A DNA stretch of 49,442 bases. Origin: an uncultured Prevotellaceae bacterium (GTDB taxonomy: Bacteria; Bacteroidota; Bacteroidia; Bacteroidales; Bacteroidaceae). The translations under genes were made by a program, and so were the position numbers. The stretch spans positions 1-49,442 of the forward strand of contig CACYRS010000023.1 of the NCBI GenBank assembly GCA_902776935.1, written 5' to 3'. The notes under the pieces were generated by a model that was not told where the DNA came from, ran no database searches, and worked only from the letters and a program-made list of their open reading frames with translations. Below are positions 34,358 through 42,511 of the stretch, in pieces. The stretch's first letter is position 1, and each line of letters begins with the position of its first letter.

Positions 34358-35116
34358 ATGGATAGACAACGAAAGGCAATCGTCATTGGAGCTACTTCAG
34401 GAATAGGCATGGAAGTGGCGAAGGTATTGGCATCAAAAGGCTGGCTGGTGGGCATCGCTGGACGAAGGCAGGAACTGCTTCAGCAGCTGCAACGTAAGCA
34501 TCTGAACATCGTAGCCACAGAGTGTATCGATGTAACAAAAGCAGATGCTCCAGAGCGCCTACAGACACTCATCGGCAAGACAGGAGGAATGAATCTCTAT
34601 TTCCACAGTTCTGGCATAGGATATCAGAACACAGAACTTGATATGAACCTTGAGTTGGCTACTGTAGAGACAAATGCCTTGGGAATGACTCGTATGGTTG
34701 GTGCCGCATTCCACTATTATACTGAACATCCTGAGCAGAAAGGCCAGATAGCCGTAATAAGCAGTATCGCAAGAACCAAAGGCTTAGGCCCTGCTCCGGC
34801 CTATTCTGCCACCAAGAGATACACAAGTCATTATCTGGAATGTCTCACTCAGCTGAGTCATATCCGAAAGCTCACAAACATAAGCATCCACGATATCCGC
34901 CCTGGTTTTGTCCGTACTCCATTAATAAGTGGTAGTAACTATCCAATGCAGCTTAAAGCCGACAAGGTGGCCAAGCAAATAGTAAATGCTTTGGAACGGG
35001 GACGCTCTATTATCACCATCGACTGGCGATATAAGATATTGGTATTCTTCTGGCGGCTTATCCCACGCTGGATTTGGATAAGAATGCTTGGGGGAATCGA
35101 CAAAAAATCTGTTTGA
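34358..35116 (+). CDS. Short-chain dehydrogenase/reductase
   Basis: A 252-residue SDR oxidoreductase with the Rossmann glycine motif GATSGIG (near 11-17), a basic RR pair after beta-2 (IAGRRQELL) favouring NADPH, and the catalytic Ser of ISSIAR with the YSATK pair (near 151-155). The C-terminus is extended by a hydrophobic stretch (KILVFFWRLIPRWIWIRML) that may touch the membrane. Start chosen at 34358 because the -7 box lies inside the longer reading from 34274. cbiB starts 3 bp after the stop. A link to cobamide synthesis is suggested only by this coupling. Confidence 0.9.
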   Translation: MDRQRKAIVIGATSGIGMEVAKVLASKGWLVGIAGRRQELLQQLQRKHLNIVATECIDVTKADAPERLQTLIGKTGGMNLYFHSSGIGYQNTELDMNLELATVETNALGMTRMVGAAFHYYTEHPEQKGQIAVISSIARTKGLGPAPAYSATKRYTSHYLECLTQLSHIRKLTNISIHDIRPGFVRTPLISGSNYPMQLKADKVAKQIVNALERGRSIITIDWRYKILVFFWRLIPRWIWIRMLGGIDKKSV

Positions 35117-35119
35117 TAT

Positions 35120-36094
35120 ATGGGAACAAATCCGTTTGCACTATTAGTTGGATGGTTGCTTGATTTTATCTTTGGCGACCCGCAGAGACTTCCCCACCCT
35201 ATTGTGTGGTTTGGGAAGATGATTGCTGCTGGGGAGCACAGGCTGAATAAAGGTAATGCTCGCAAAGCAAAGGGAGCAATATTGGCTATTGGGCTAATTC
35301 TGCTGGTGTTTGGTCTTGCATGGGCAATAAGATATGTGTTGGGCATCTTCGCACTCTTTATCTTTGATGGTACCAATCAGACCATTCATCAGATTCCTAT
35401 ATTCCTCTACATCTTCGACATAATTGTGGTTTTCTTCTGTCTCGCAGGAACAACGCTGATTAAAGAGGTCCGTGAGGTGTTTCTAGCATTAGACAGATCG
35501 CTTGACGAAGGAAGGACTCAGGTGGCCCGTATCGTTGGTCGCGACACATCAGAGCTTACTGCCCAGGAGGTACGCACAGCTGCCCTTGAGACCCTTGCAG
35601 AGAATCTGAGCGACGGAGTGATAGCCCCACTATTCTGGCTCGCACTGCTTGGTACTCCAGGCATGCTGGCATATAAGATGGTGAACACGCTCGATTCGAT
35701 GATAGGCTACAAGACGGAGAAATATAAGGACTTCGGCTGCTGGGCTGCGCATATCGATGACATCGCCAACTATATCCCAGCCCGTCTTACAGCCATTTTA
35801 ATGGTTCTTGCCTCTGGGCGATTAGGCTTGCTGCAATTCGTCTGGAAAAACGGCAGAAACCACGCATCGCCAAATAGCGGATATCCAGAAGCTGCTCTTG
35901 CAGGAATTCTGAACTGCCGTTTTGGGGGACCGCATTACTATTTTGGCGAGCTCTTCGACAAACCATATATTGGGGAGAATGAACGAGTCCTCACCACAGA
36001 AGACATGAAAAAAGCAGTACGTGTGAATCGTACTGCCGAAGTATTAATGATGGTTATCGTTCTTGCCGTAAGTCTTTGGGCGGCATTTTTTTGA
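35120..36094 (+). CDS. cbiB: Adenosylcobinamide-phosphate synthase CbiB/CobD
   Basis: A 324-residue multi-membrane-helix protein that joins adenosylcobyric acid to (R)-1-amino-2-propanol phosphate. Family blocks are DFIFGDPQRLPHPIVWFGKMI (N-terminus), ALETLAENLSDGVIAPLFW, KMVNTLDSMIGYK, ARLTAILM and AALAGILNCRFGGPHYYFGE. Length fits. Its stop abuts the stop of the convergent HAD gene (36095) with no gap and no visible terminator. The remaining assembly genes are on the opposite strand just beyond. Confidence 0.95.
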   Translation: MGTNPFALLVGWLLDFIFGDPQRLPHPIVWFGKMIAAGEHRLNKGNARKAKGAILAIGLILLVFGLAWAIRYVLGIFALFIFDGTNQTIHQIPIFLYIFDIIVVFFCLAGTTLIKEVREVFLALDRSLDEGRTQVARIVGRDTSELTAQEVRTAALETLAENLSDGVIAPLFWLALLGTPGMLAYKMVNTLDSMIGYKTEKYKDFGCWAAHIDDIANYIPARLTAILMVLASGRLGLLQFVWKNGRNHASPNSGYPEAALAGILNCRFGGPHYYFGELFDKPYIGENERVLTTEDMKKAVRVNRTAEVLMMVIVLAVSLWAAFF

Positions 36095-36808
36095 TTACAG
36101 GATATCCATCAGCTGACGCAGAGAGCTAACCTCATAGTCTATCGGTTCTGTGGCAGGATATTCAGGATAACGATTGAAATAAGCCACACGAAGACCAGCC
36201 CTCTTGGCCCCAAGGATATCCGTCTGGAAGTTATCACCAATCATAAGGGTAGACTCTTTCTTTGCGCCCGATTTTTTGAAGGCGTAATCGAAATACTCTG
36301 GGGCGGGTTTGTTATAGCCAGCATCTTCGCTAAGGATAATGGTGTCGAAGTATTCGTAAAGACCGCATGCTCGAAGTTTTTTGTATTGCACTTCGTGGAA
36401 ACCATTGCTGCACATGTGCATGCGATAGCCTTTGTCACGAAGGTAATCCATAAGTTCTTTAGCTCCTTCAACAAGGCCTGGCTTGCAACTGCAGAAATCA
36501 AGGAAACGATCACTTGCCTCAAGACAGTAAGCCTCATCTGTGCTAAGACCATCTCCAAAGCTGAAAGGCCTTCGAAAACGCTCCACAATGAGGTAGTCGC
36601 GAGTTATCTCTCCTTTTGAATAGCGAGTCCAGAGGTCGATATTTGCCTTCCAATACTCGTCATAGAAAACCTGAGGGTTTGGGAAATATCGCTCAAGGTG
36701 GAGCAAATCGAAAAGCTCATGCAGAGCAATCACAGCATTGCCATGAGTATCATAGAGTGTATCATCGAAATCGATAAAGAGGTCAGAAATATTTTGTAAT
36801 CTTTGCAT
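36095..36808 (-). CDS. YjjG-like HAD phosphatase
   Basis: A 237-residue HAD hydrolase with motif I FIDFDDTLYD (near 12-21), a four-helix cap, SNGFHE (motif II) and MIGDNFQTDILGAKRAG (motif IV). This is the YjjG (5'-nucleotidase/non-canonical pyrimidine) pattern. Its start overlaps the cobT end by 26 bp. Because the late cobalamin pathway needs a phosphatase for alpha-ribazole or adenosylcobalamin 5'-phosphate (CobC type) and none is seen elsewhere here, this gene is a candidate for that step. That is inference from position only. Confidence 0.88.
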   Translation of the reverse strand: MQRLQNISDLFIDFDDTLYDTHGNAVIALHELFDLLHLERYFPNPQVFYDEYWKANIDLWTRYSKGEITRDYLIVERFRRPFSFGDGLSTDEAYCLEASDRFLDFCSCKPGLVEGAKELMDYLRDKGYRMHMCSNGFHEVQYKKLRACGLYEYFDTIILSEDAGYNKPAPEYFDYAFKKSGAKKESTLMIGDNFQTDILGAKRAGLRVAYFNRYPEYPATEPIDYEVSSLRQLMDIL

Positions 36809-37832
36809 TGTCGAAGTTGTTCATTTCGTTAATCATCCTCACAGCAGAATCAACAATTGGGAAGGCACAGAGGGCACCAGTACCCTCACCAAGCCTGAGA
36901 CCAAGGTTAAGCAGAGGTTTGGCATCTACCATCTCAAGCATCATCTTATGGGCCTTCTCATCTCCACAATGAGTGAAAATCATATAGTCCAGGGAGTCTG
37001 GATAAAGTCTGATGGTAGCAAGAGCACAAGCAGTCATAATAAAACCATCGACTAAAATAATAATGTGCGCCTCAGCAGCACGAAGCATAGCCCCGATGGC
37101 TGCAATCATCTCAAAGCCGCCAAAGTAGATTAGGGGTGAGAAGTTAGAGGTGAGAGGTGAGAGATTAGACTTGTAATGGGATAATGCTTTAGAAAGGATT
37201 TCGTATTTATGACGGATGCCAGGAGCGTCGAGACCTGCACCAGCACCAATACAGTCGATTAGAGGGAAGTCACCTAAAAGACTAAGCCAGATACTCGAAG
37301 GAGATGTATTGCCAATGCCCATCTCCCCAATACAGAGGATCTGGCAACCTTCTGCTATGCAGTCATCCACAAGGTCGGAGCCTATTTGTATCGCTTTATC
37401 AAATTCTTCTTCGCTCATGGCTGGCTCATAAAGGAAGTTCTTGGTGCCTCTGGCAATTTTGCAATCAATGATATTGTCTATACCAGAGAAGTCATAATCT
37501 ACTCCCACATCAACGATACGCAGTTTGAAACCATGCTGGCGACAGAACATGTTTACTCCTCCACCACCACGAGTGAAGTTAATCATCTGTTGCCACGTTA
37601 CCTCACGAGGCGATACACTCACACCCTCACGCTCTATCCCATGATCACCACCAAGCAGAAGATGACAAGGATGAGCCAAAGAAGGAGTTAATGTCTGCTG
37701 GATAAGACAAACCTGCATGGCAAGCTCCTCAAGACGTCCCAAACTGCCCTTAGGCTTATTGAGGTTGTCTATCTTAGCCTGAATATCTTGTTGCATCGCC
37801 TTGTCAGGGCTTTTTATGCAAAACGTCTTCAT
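36783..37832 (-). CDS. cobT: Nicotinate-nucleotide:dimethylbenzimidazole phosphoribosyltransferase CobT
   Basis: A 349-residue CobT that activates the lower-ligand base to its alpha-ribotide. Visible blocks are LNKPKGSLGRLEELA, LLGGDHGIEREGVS, FTRGGGGVNMFCRQHG, GEMGIGNTSPSS and, at the C-terminus, LRLGEGTGALCAFPIVDSA containing the catalytic Glu. Between helix end LSHYK and YFGGFEM lies an extra in-frame stretch (NLSPLTSNFSPL) encoded by the heptad array at 37128-37169. It starts 30 bp after cobU in another heptad array and overlaps the HAD gene at its end. Confidence 0.96.
   Translation of the reverse strand: MKTFCIKSPDKAMQQDIQAKIDNLNKPKGSLGRLEELAMQVCLIQQTLTPSLAHPCHLLLGGDHGIEREGVSVSPREVTWQQMINFTRGGGGVNMFCRQHGFKLRIVDVGVDYDFSGIDNIIDCKIARGTKNFLYEPAMSEEEFDKAIQIGSDLVDDCIAEGCQILCIGEMGIGNTSPSSIWLSLLGDFPLIDCIGAGAGLDAPGIRHKYEILSKALSHYKSNLSPLTSNFSPLIYFGGFEMIAAIGAMLRAAEAHIIILVDGFIMTACALATIRLYPDSLDYMIFTHCGDEKAHKMMLEMVDAKPLLNLGLRLGEGTGALCAFPIVDSAVRMINEMNNFDNAKITKYF
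37128..37169. repeat. Heptad repeat array inside cobT
   Basis: Six contiguous 7-bp units on the plus strand: GATTAGG, GGTGAGA, AGTTAGA, GGTGAGA, GGTGAGA, GATTAGA. The 42-bp length keeps the frame and adds 14 residues to CobT. Confidence 0.8.
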
Positions 37833-37833
37833 T

Positions 37834-37882
37834 CCCCTTTCTTTTTTTACCTTTATTCTTTATTACCCTTTTACCTTTAAAG
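37834..37882. repeat. Heptad-type array at the cobU-cobT junction
   Basis: Degenerate 7-bp units on the plus strand (CCCCTTT, CTTTTTT, TACCTTT, ATTCTTT, ATTACCC, TTTTACC, TTTAAAG) cover the gap between the genes and the last codons of cobU (KVKG and stop). Confidence 0.55.
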
Positions 37883-38375
37883 GTATTCCGCTGACCATTA
37901 GGATTACCTCATCAGCCTTAGAGGCGATATACTGGTTCATCCAGCCTTCGAGGTCAGTAAATTTCCGTTGTATGGCATTCTCGCTCACACCTCCGCTACC
38001 AATCTCATTCGTAACGAAGATATAAGTAGCATCATGAGAGGTAAAGGCATCGAATTCAGCTTTTGCCATTTCCAACGATTTGTCTACATCAGATTCGCTA
38101 TTAAAGAAGAAATTCGTAAGCCAGAGAGTCACGCAGTCTATTAATACCACACATCCTGAGAGATCGTGACGGCTGAGATACATCTCCTCTTCTATGTTTG
38201 TCCATTGAGGTCCTCTTCTCTCCTGATGTCTGCGAACCCTCTCACGGAACTCTTCATCCCATATATGAGCTGTTGCCACATATACAGGTTTATCTGAGAA
38301 ACTCAGGGCCATCCTCTCTGCCTCGCTGCTCTTTCCAGAACGCTGACCTCCAGTGATAAGAATTATTCTGCTCAT
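37863..38375 (-). CDS. cobU: Adenosylcobinamide kinase/guanylyltransferase CobU
   Basis: A 170-residue bifunctional kinase and guanylyltransferase. It starts with the P-loop IILITGGQRSGKSSEAERMA and continues with PVYVATA, the RVRRHQERRGPQW block holding the His guanylylation region, VLIDCVTLWLTN and TNEIGSGGVSENAIQRKF. The longer reading back to 38612 is antisense to nothing but overlaps cobS; the ATG at 38375 overlaps the cobS stop by 4 bp (ATGA), a typical coupled start. Confidence 0.96.
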   Translation of the reverse strand: MSRIILITGGQRSGKSSEAERMALSFSDKPVYVATAHIWDEEFRERVRRHQERRGPQWTNIEEEMYLSRHDLSGCVVLIDCVTLWLTNFFFNSESDVDKSLEMAKAEFDAFTSHDATYIFVTNEIGSGGVSENAIQRKFTDLEGWMNQYIASKADEVILMVSGIPLKVKG

Positions 38376-39169
38376 AACGGCCACAAATAATTTGATGCAC
38401 AGACATACAGATAAATCGACAGTTCTACCAACAGGCACACAGCCCCACAACAATCGCCAGTATAGCCTCGTAGTTTGCTCCAAATAAACAAGTAGAGCAT
38501 ATACATAACGACAGCAGGGAGAAAGATAAGTGCCTCCCATGAGAAACCCATAATAAAGATAAAGCCTATCATCGGCAGAAGACCTTGTACTGCGAGACTT
38601 AGCCCTGCCCAAGGACCAAACTTACGATAGATAGTCTTCGACTTTGCCTCCTCTTCCTTTCTGGCGTAAGGCATCATCAGTATCATCTGCGATGTCACCA
38701 TCTTAGAATAAGGGTCGGCAGCAAACACCAGCACGGCTGCGATGTATGGAGGAATAGAATAAATCGCTGCCGTAAGAATCAGGAAATAGAATATCAGCCC
38801 TAATACACCATAAGTGCCGATATGGGAGTCTTTCATGATGCAGAGAATCCTCTGGCGATCACTGCCTCCTCCACCAAAGCCATCGATGAAGTCAGCAAGT
38901 CCGTCTTCATGCAGGGCACCAGTGATAAGAATACGCACAAGGATGGCCAACAGCACCCCAATATATCCAGGAAAAATAAGAGTGGCGAAATATAGAGTCA
39001 GACCCATTGCTCCACCTGTGAGCCAACCTGTAAGAGGCCAGTGCTCTACAACTGTCTGATAGCAGGCTACTGGTGGTTGATGTAATCTCCAAAACGGCAA
39101 TCGTGTAAAGAAAATAAACGATGCTAATATACGGTCATACCACTTTGTCTGGTCAATGCTCACCTCCAT
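38372..39169 (-). CDS. cobS: Cobalamin (5'-phosphate) synthase CobS
   Basis: A 265-residue multi-helix membrane enzyme joining adenosylcobinamide-GDP to alpha-ribazole. Typical motifs are ASFIFFTRLPFW near the N-terminus, WPLTGWLTGG, and the signature GALHEDGLADFIDGFGGG with RILCIMKDSHIGTYGV. Start overlaps the aminotransferase gene by 17 bp. Confidence 0.96.
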   Translation of the reverse strand: MEVSIDQTKWYDRILASFIFFTRLPFWRLHQPPVACYQTVVEHWPLTGWLTGGAMGLTLYFATLIFPGYIGVLLAILVRILITGALHEDGLADFIDGFGGGGSDRQRILCIMKDSHIGTYGVLGLIFYFLILTAAIYSIPPYIAAVLVFAADPYSKMVTSQMILMMPYARKEEEAKSKTIYRKFGPWAGLSLAVQGLLPMIGFIFIMGFSWEALIFLPAVVMYMLYLFIWSKLRGYTGDCCGAVCLLVELSIYLYVCASNYLWPL

Positions 39170-40178
39170 CCTTAAACTCTTTTATTGCGTTGATGATAGC
39201 ATCGTTCTCTTCAGGACTCTGTGCGGCAACACGGAAACAGTGATCATCGAGACCATGAAAATTAGATGCATCGCGAATAAGGATACCATGATTCTCAATA
39301 AGCCAGTTTTTCAGTTCTATACCTGTTGCCCAGTCGATATTCACAAGCATATAGTGAGTCTTAGTATCCATAACCATCAATCCTTCTATCGCCTGCAACT
39401 CATTTCTCAGTCTCTGGGCCTCAGCAATATATCCCTTAAGGTCAGGAAGCACCTTTGGGCTATTCTTTATAAGCCATTTACCAGCCTCGATAGCCAAAGT
39501 GTTTACTGTCCAAGGCTGACGGATATCCCTGAGACGCTCTATTATTATTGGCGATGCGGTAATATAACCGAGTCTTAATCCTGGTATGCAGTATTTCTTC
39601 GACAAAGAATGAAGAATCATCACATTGTAACAATCCAACAGTTCCTTGGGCTTAAGCATAGGCTGTAAAGTATAGTCAGCATAACTCTGGTCAATAACAT
39701 ACAAGTATCTTGGATGTTTCTTTATCACATAAGCCAGCAATTGTTTCAGCATCACATTACCCGTAGGGTTGTCTGGATTACAGATCCAGTAGATACGATC
39801 CTCAGGCAATAAGTTCAACTCGTCTGTACGTTCATACGAGATGATATGATCGAACATCCTGCAAGCATCAGCATATTCTGTATAAGTAGGCTGAGGAATG
39901 ACAGAGGCCCAACCACGATAAAGCTGTGCAATAAGATAAATAGCCTCATTGGCACCATTGGTAACCATCACCATCGATGCAGGTATCTCCAGCTTTTCGG
40001 CTATCAGCTCCTCCAACTCTTTAGCTTCGGGCTCAGGATAGTTGCCAATAGCATCAAGACGTGTGGTAAGGTATTGCTTCAGTTCTGTAAGATCTGCCTT
40101 CTGGTAGATATTTGAACTGAAATTCATCTTTATCTTTTCGCCATACCGGTATGTGTCGTCTCCGTGTCCGTATATCAT
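39153..40178 (-). CDS. Threonine-phosphate decarboxylase-like PLP enzyme (CobD/CobC)
   Basis: A 341-residue class I/II aminotransferase-fold enzyme of the HisC/CobD group, expected to make aminopropanol phosphate from threonine phosphate for CbiB. Visible are FSSNIYQ (the CobD-type N-terminus after GHGDD), NYPEPEAKELEELIAEKL, VTNGANEAIYLIAQ, WICNPDNPTGN and the PLP lysine in HSLSKKYCIPGLRLGY. Gene symbols differ between organisms (cobD in Salmonella, cobC in others), so none is given. It starts 6 bp after the ABC ATPase gene. Confidence 0.92.
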   Translation of the reverse strand: MIYGHGDDTYRYGEKIKMNFSSNIYQKADLTELKQYLTTRLDAIGNYPEPEAKELEELIAEKLEIPASMVMVTNGANEAIYLIAQLYRGWASVIPQPTYTEYADACRMFDHIISYERTDELNLLPEDRIYWICNPDNPTGNVMLKQLLAYVIKKHPRYLYVIDQSYADYTLQPMLKPKELLDCYNVMILHSLSKKYCIPGLRLGYITASPIIIERLRDIRQPWTVNTLAIEAGKWLIKNSPKVLPDLKGYIAEAQRLRNELQAIEGLMVMDTKTHYMLVNIDWATGIELKNWLIENHGILIRDASNFHGLDDHCFRVAAQSPEENDAIINAIKEFKDGGEH

Positions 40179-40184
40179 AAATAG

Positions 40185-41003
40185 TTATTTAGCTACTGTT
40201 ACAGATAAATTTTGGGGGTCGAATGTAATACCAGGACGCTCCACATATCGAGCCAAAGCACCATTAGAAGCAAGTTCCTGTGGAGTGCCGATATGTAGAA
40301 TAGGCTGCTCATCGTCATGTTTCTCCATTAGCCAAAGAGTATCTGCCACCTGGAGGGCAAGTTCGAAATCGTGAGTGGAGAGGAAGATGGTCTTGTCTCT
40401 CTCTTGAGCCAGTCGCCTTAGTAACTGCATCATCTCTACCTTACTTGGGAAATCAAGAAAGGCCGTTGGTTCATCAAGATATATTACGGGTGTCTGTTGT
40501 GCCAGAGCCTTTGCTATCATCACCTTCTGACGCTCACCATCGGAAAGGGTGTGTATCATACGTTTACTTAGGTTGTCGATTCTTACCGCCTCGATGGCAT
40601 CGACAACTGCCTTCCAGTCATCTTCATGAAGTGTTCCCCAGAATCCTGTATATGGCGAACGACCCAATGCCACCAGTTCACGAACGGACATATTCCTGAT
40701 ATCAGGCTTCTCTGTAAGTACAACACCTATCACACGACTCAGTTCCTTGTCTGAATAAGAGGTGAGAGGTAATGAGTGAAAAGTGAGAGGATTGTAGATG
40801 ATGATATCGCCAGCCAATGCTGGTTGAAAGGCGGAAAGAGTTCGTAATAACGTAGATTTTCCAACACCATTAGCACCTAGAAGACAGGTAAGTTCACCTC
40901 TCTTTATGCATGCATTTATACCGCTTGCCACAACCCTTGTGTCGTGGTTCTTAACCCGATATCCGATGCTTAGGTTCTGTAGTGTTATTGTCTCGCTATT
41001 CAT
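40185..41003 (-). CDS. ABC transporter ATPase, FecE/BtuD-type
   Basis: A 272-residue ATPase. Walker A LLGANGVGKSTL (near 37-48), Q-loop region VLTEKPDIRNMSV, signature TLSDGERQKVMIAKAL, Walker B VIYLDEPTAFLDF and H-loop FLSTHDFE are all intact. It resembles ATPases of cobalamin, haem or siderophore importers; leading a cob operon, corrinoid uptake is most likely. No permease or binding protein is nearby, so it must pair with subunits encoded elsewhere. Start ATG at 41003 chosen from the upstream -7 box. A heptad array (40756-40790) encodes an insertion-like loop (NPLTFHSLPLTSYS) just before the Q-loop. Confidence 0.9.
   Translation of the reverse strand: MNSETITLQNLSIGYRVKNHDTRVVASGINACIKRGELTCLLGANGVGKSTLLRTLSAFQPALAGDIIIYNPLTFHSLPLTSYSDKELSRVIGVVLTEKPDIRNMSVRELVALGRSPYTGFWGTLHEDDWKAVVDAIEAVRIDNLSKRMIHTLSDGERQKVMIAKALAQQTPVIYLDEPTAFLDFPSKVEMMQLLRRLAQERDKTIFLSTHDFELALQVADTLWLMEKHDDEQPILHIGTPQELASNGALARYVERPGITFDPQNLSVTVAK
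40756..40790. repeat. Heptad repeat array inside the ABC ATPase gene
   Basis: Five contiguous 7-bp units on the plus strand: TAAGAGG, TGAGAGG, TAATGAG, TGAAAAG, TGAGAGG. They are in frame and encode PLTFHSLPLTS, a peptide resembling the one produced by the array in cobT. Confidence 0.8.
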
Positions 41004-41013
41004 ATCTTTGGTG

Positions 41014-41045
41014 CAAAGATACACCAAATCACCCAAATAGCCAAA
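41014..41045 (-). promoter_or_regulatory. Promoter of the ABC ATPase-cob operon
   Basis: Perfect consensus: TTTG (41045-41042), 20-base spacer, TATCTTTG (41021-41014), 10 bases before the ATG. The whole gap to the upstream gene is 74 bp, too short for a cobalamin riboswitch. Confidence 0.75.
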
Positions 41046-41077
41046 TTTTTCGTAAAATATCTTTAACTAAGATGATT

Positions 41078-42508
41078 TTAGCAACTTAGAAGACGGTGCC
41101 CCAAGTCCTTTTCCTGGCAAACAGATATTATCTGCTGTATAACCTCATCCATCTTTGGCACAGAGGCTACATAATAAGTGGAATAGTCAGGACATAGCAC
41201 TACAAGATTCATTGCCTTGACACGTATACCATAATGAGTCTCAAGCATATAACGATATAGATTCTGCTGGATGCAATAGTGATAGAAAGACGTATCAGGC
41301 AGGTTGATACCATTAAATCCACGTTTGCCTCCAAAGCCCTCTACAATAGGAGCACCTAGGGTATTTACTACCTTACCGCTACGTTTCCAGTCATAGATAG
41401 TAAATTCTCCATCGCTCTCTCGACAGATAAGGTCGATGGTGCCTGCAATATTTAGCTCTTTGTCATATACAGGCCACTCTTGACGATAAGGACGAATTCT
41501 GTAATCCTCGATAAAATGGAGGAAATGCTGCTTCTCGCGTTCTACACTTATCTCTTCCGTCTTACCATTATATGTAAAAGGACAAGTATTTTCAAAGAAT
41601 CCACGTTGGAAATAGTTCTCTGTCTGAAGATGAACAAATGTACCAACCTCGCTGGCTATACGTCCTATCCTATCCCATTGCTCTAGGCTCTCTTCTACTG
41701 GGATATGATAACGGGCATATTTTCTTTCAGCAGCAGCTAATGCATTAAACTCCTCGAAGAAATAAGCTATCAGCGAACTTACAGGAAGGAATCGCTCCTG
41801 ACCTGCATAAGTGTAGATGTGCTCTTCTGGTTCGAAGTCAATAAACTGATCCTGAGCATATACGCCAGCATCTGTAAACGTTGACATCTTCTCTGTCATA
41901 TCCCCTGTACGAGGTAAGGGCTTTACTAATGACTTACACCTCTTTTCTTCTTCTGAGAAAGACAGTAGCTTTGTTGGAGATGGGACCTCCTCCGGGTATT
42001 GCTCTCCTCTGGCAGCTATCTTTAAAGCCTCGCTTCGAGACCAGCGTGGAATCGCTGGAACAATAGTAGGAGTAATCAGTGTATCCGGATTAATCAGATT
42101 AATCAGATATTCTGCACATTCCAAAGGAGTTCTCTGAATCTGAGTAACAGCAAAGCGCACCACAGTCCACCCATGACGATTCAAGAGACAGTCTCTATAT
42201 TGATCACCACATGACAGATAATGAATAGGTTTGCGATCAATAGTATATGGCTCATCGATTTCAACATCGATACGGATATCAGGACGTCCATTTATCAGAA
42301 GAGTAATATCAGGATAGTAAGGAGGCAAGGATTCTGATACATTAATACATACATCCTGCAAAATCTGAACCTGTTCAGGCATCACCTTACGGATGTACTG
42401 AATAAAATATGCTTCCAGACGACCAGTACGAACCCTTTGGATTCTGCGATATGGATAAAGCACCGTACCTTCTTCCGGACGGTTTACAATAGGATATGTC
42501 GAAGCCAT
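41078..42508 (-). CDS. Predicted two-domain PD-(D/E)XK nuclease-like protein
   Basis: A 476-residue protein. The N-terminal third looks like a DUF559/Vsr-like fold: YYPDITLLING, then RIDVEIDEPYT, and DQYRDCLLNRHGWTVVRFAV (near 62-120). The C-terminal half looks like a RecB/Cas4-type exonuclease domain: entry strand HIYTYAGQERFLPVSSLI (near 228-245), VHLQTENYF, motif II GTIDLI, motif III IYDWKR (near 372-377) and the QQNLYRYMLE helix fitting the RecB-family Q-x3-Y motif. A DNA-processing role is inferred; I do not recognise a named family. It is the last gene of a four-gene operon, 3 bp after DUF3108, and its partners do not suggest a function. Confidence 0.65.
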   Translation of the reverse strand: MASTYPIVNRPEEGTVLYPYRRIQRVRTGRLEAYFIQYIRKVMPEQVQILQDVCINVSESLPPYYPDITLLINGRPDIRIDVEIDEPYTIDRKPIHYLSCGDQYRDCLLNRHGWTVVRFAVTQIQRTPLECAEYLINLINPDTLITPTIVPAIPRWSRSEALKIAARGEQYPEEVPSPTKLLSFSEEEKRCKSLVKPLPRTGDMTEKMSTFTDAGVYAQDQFIDFEPEEHIYTYAGQERFLPVSSLIAYFFEEFNALAAAERKYARYHIPVEESLEQWDRIGRIASEVGTFVHLQTENYFQRGFFENTCPFTYNGKTEEISVEREKQHFLHFIEDYRIRPYRQEWPVYDKELNIAGTIDLICRESDGEFTIYDWKRSGKVVNTLGAPIVEGFGGKRGFNGINLPDTSFYHYCIQQNLYRYMLETHYGIRVKAMNLVVLCPDYSTYYVASVPKMDEVIQQIISVCQEKDLGHRLLSC

Positions 42509-42511
42509 AGT

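Noticed and set aside
37128-37169. CRISPR or simple microsatellite reading of the heptad arrays
   Set aside because: Units of 7 bp have no spacers, and unit sequence varies while period is kept, so neither description fits.
38376-38612. Upstream extension of cobU
   Set aside because: It runs through cobS in another frame, and CobU proteins begin with the P-loop strand at the chosen start.
41004-41077. Cobalamin riboswitch before the cob operon
   Set aside because: Only 74 bp are available and no B12-box-like sequence is seen.
42086-42112. Repeated GATTAATCA in the nuclease-like gene
   Set aside because: The 9-bp repeat encodes LINLIN in a normal helix and is too short to call a repeat element.
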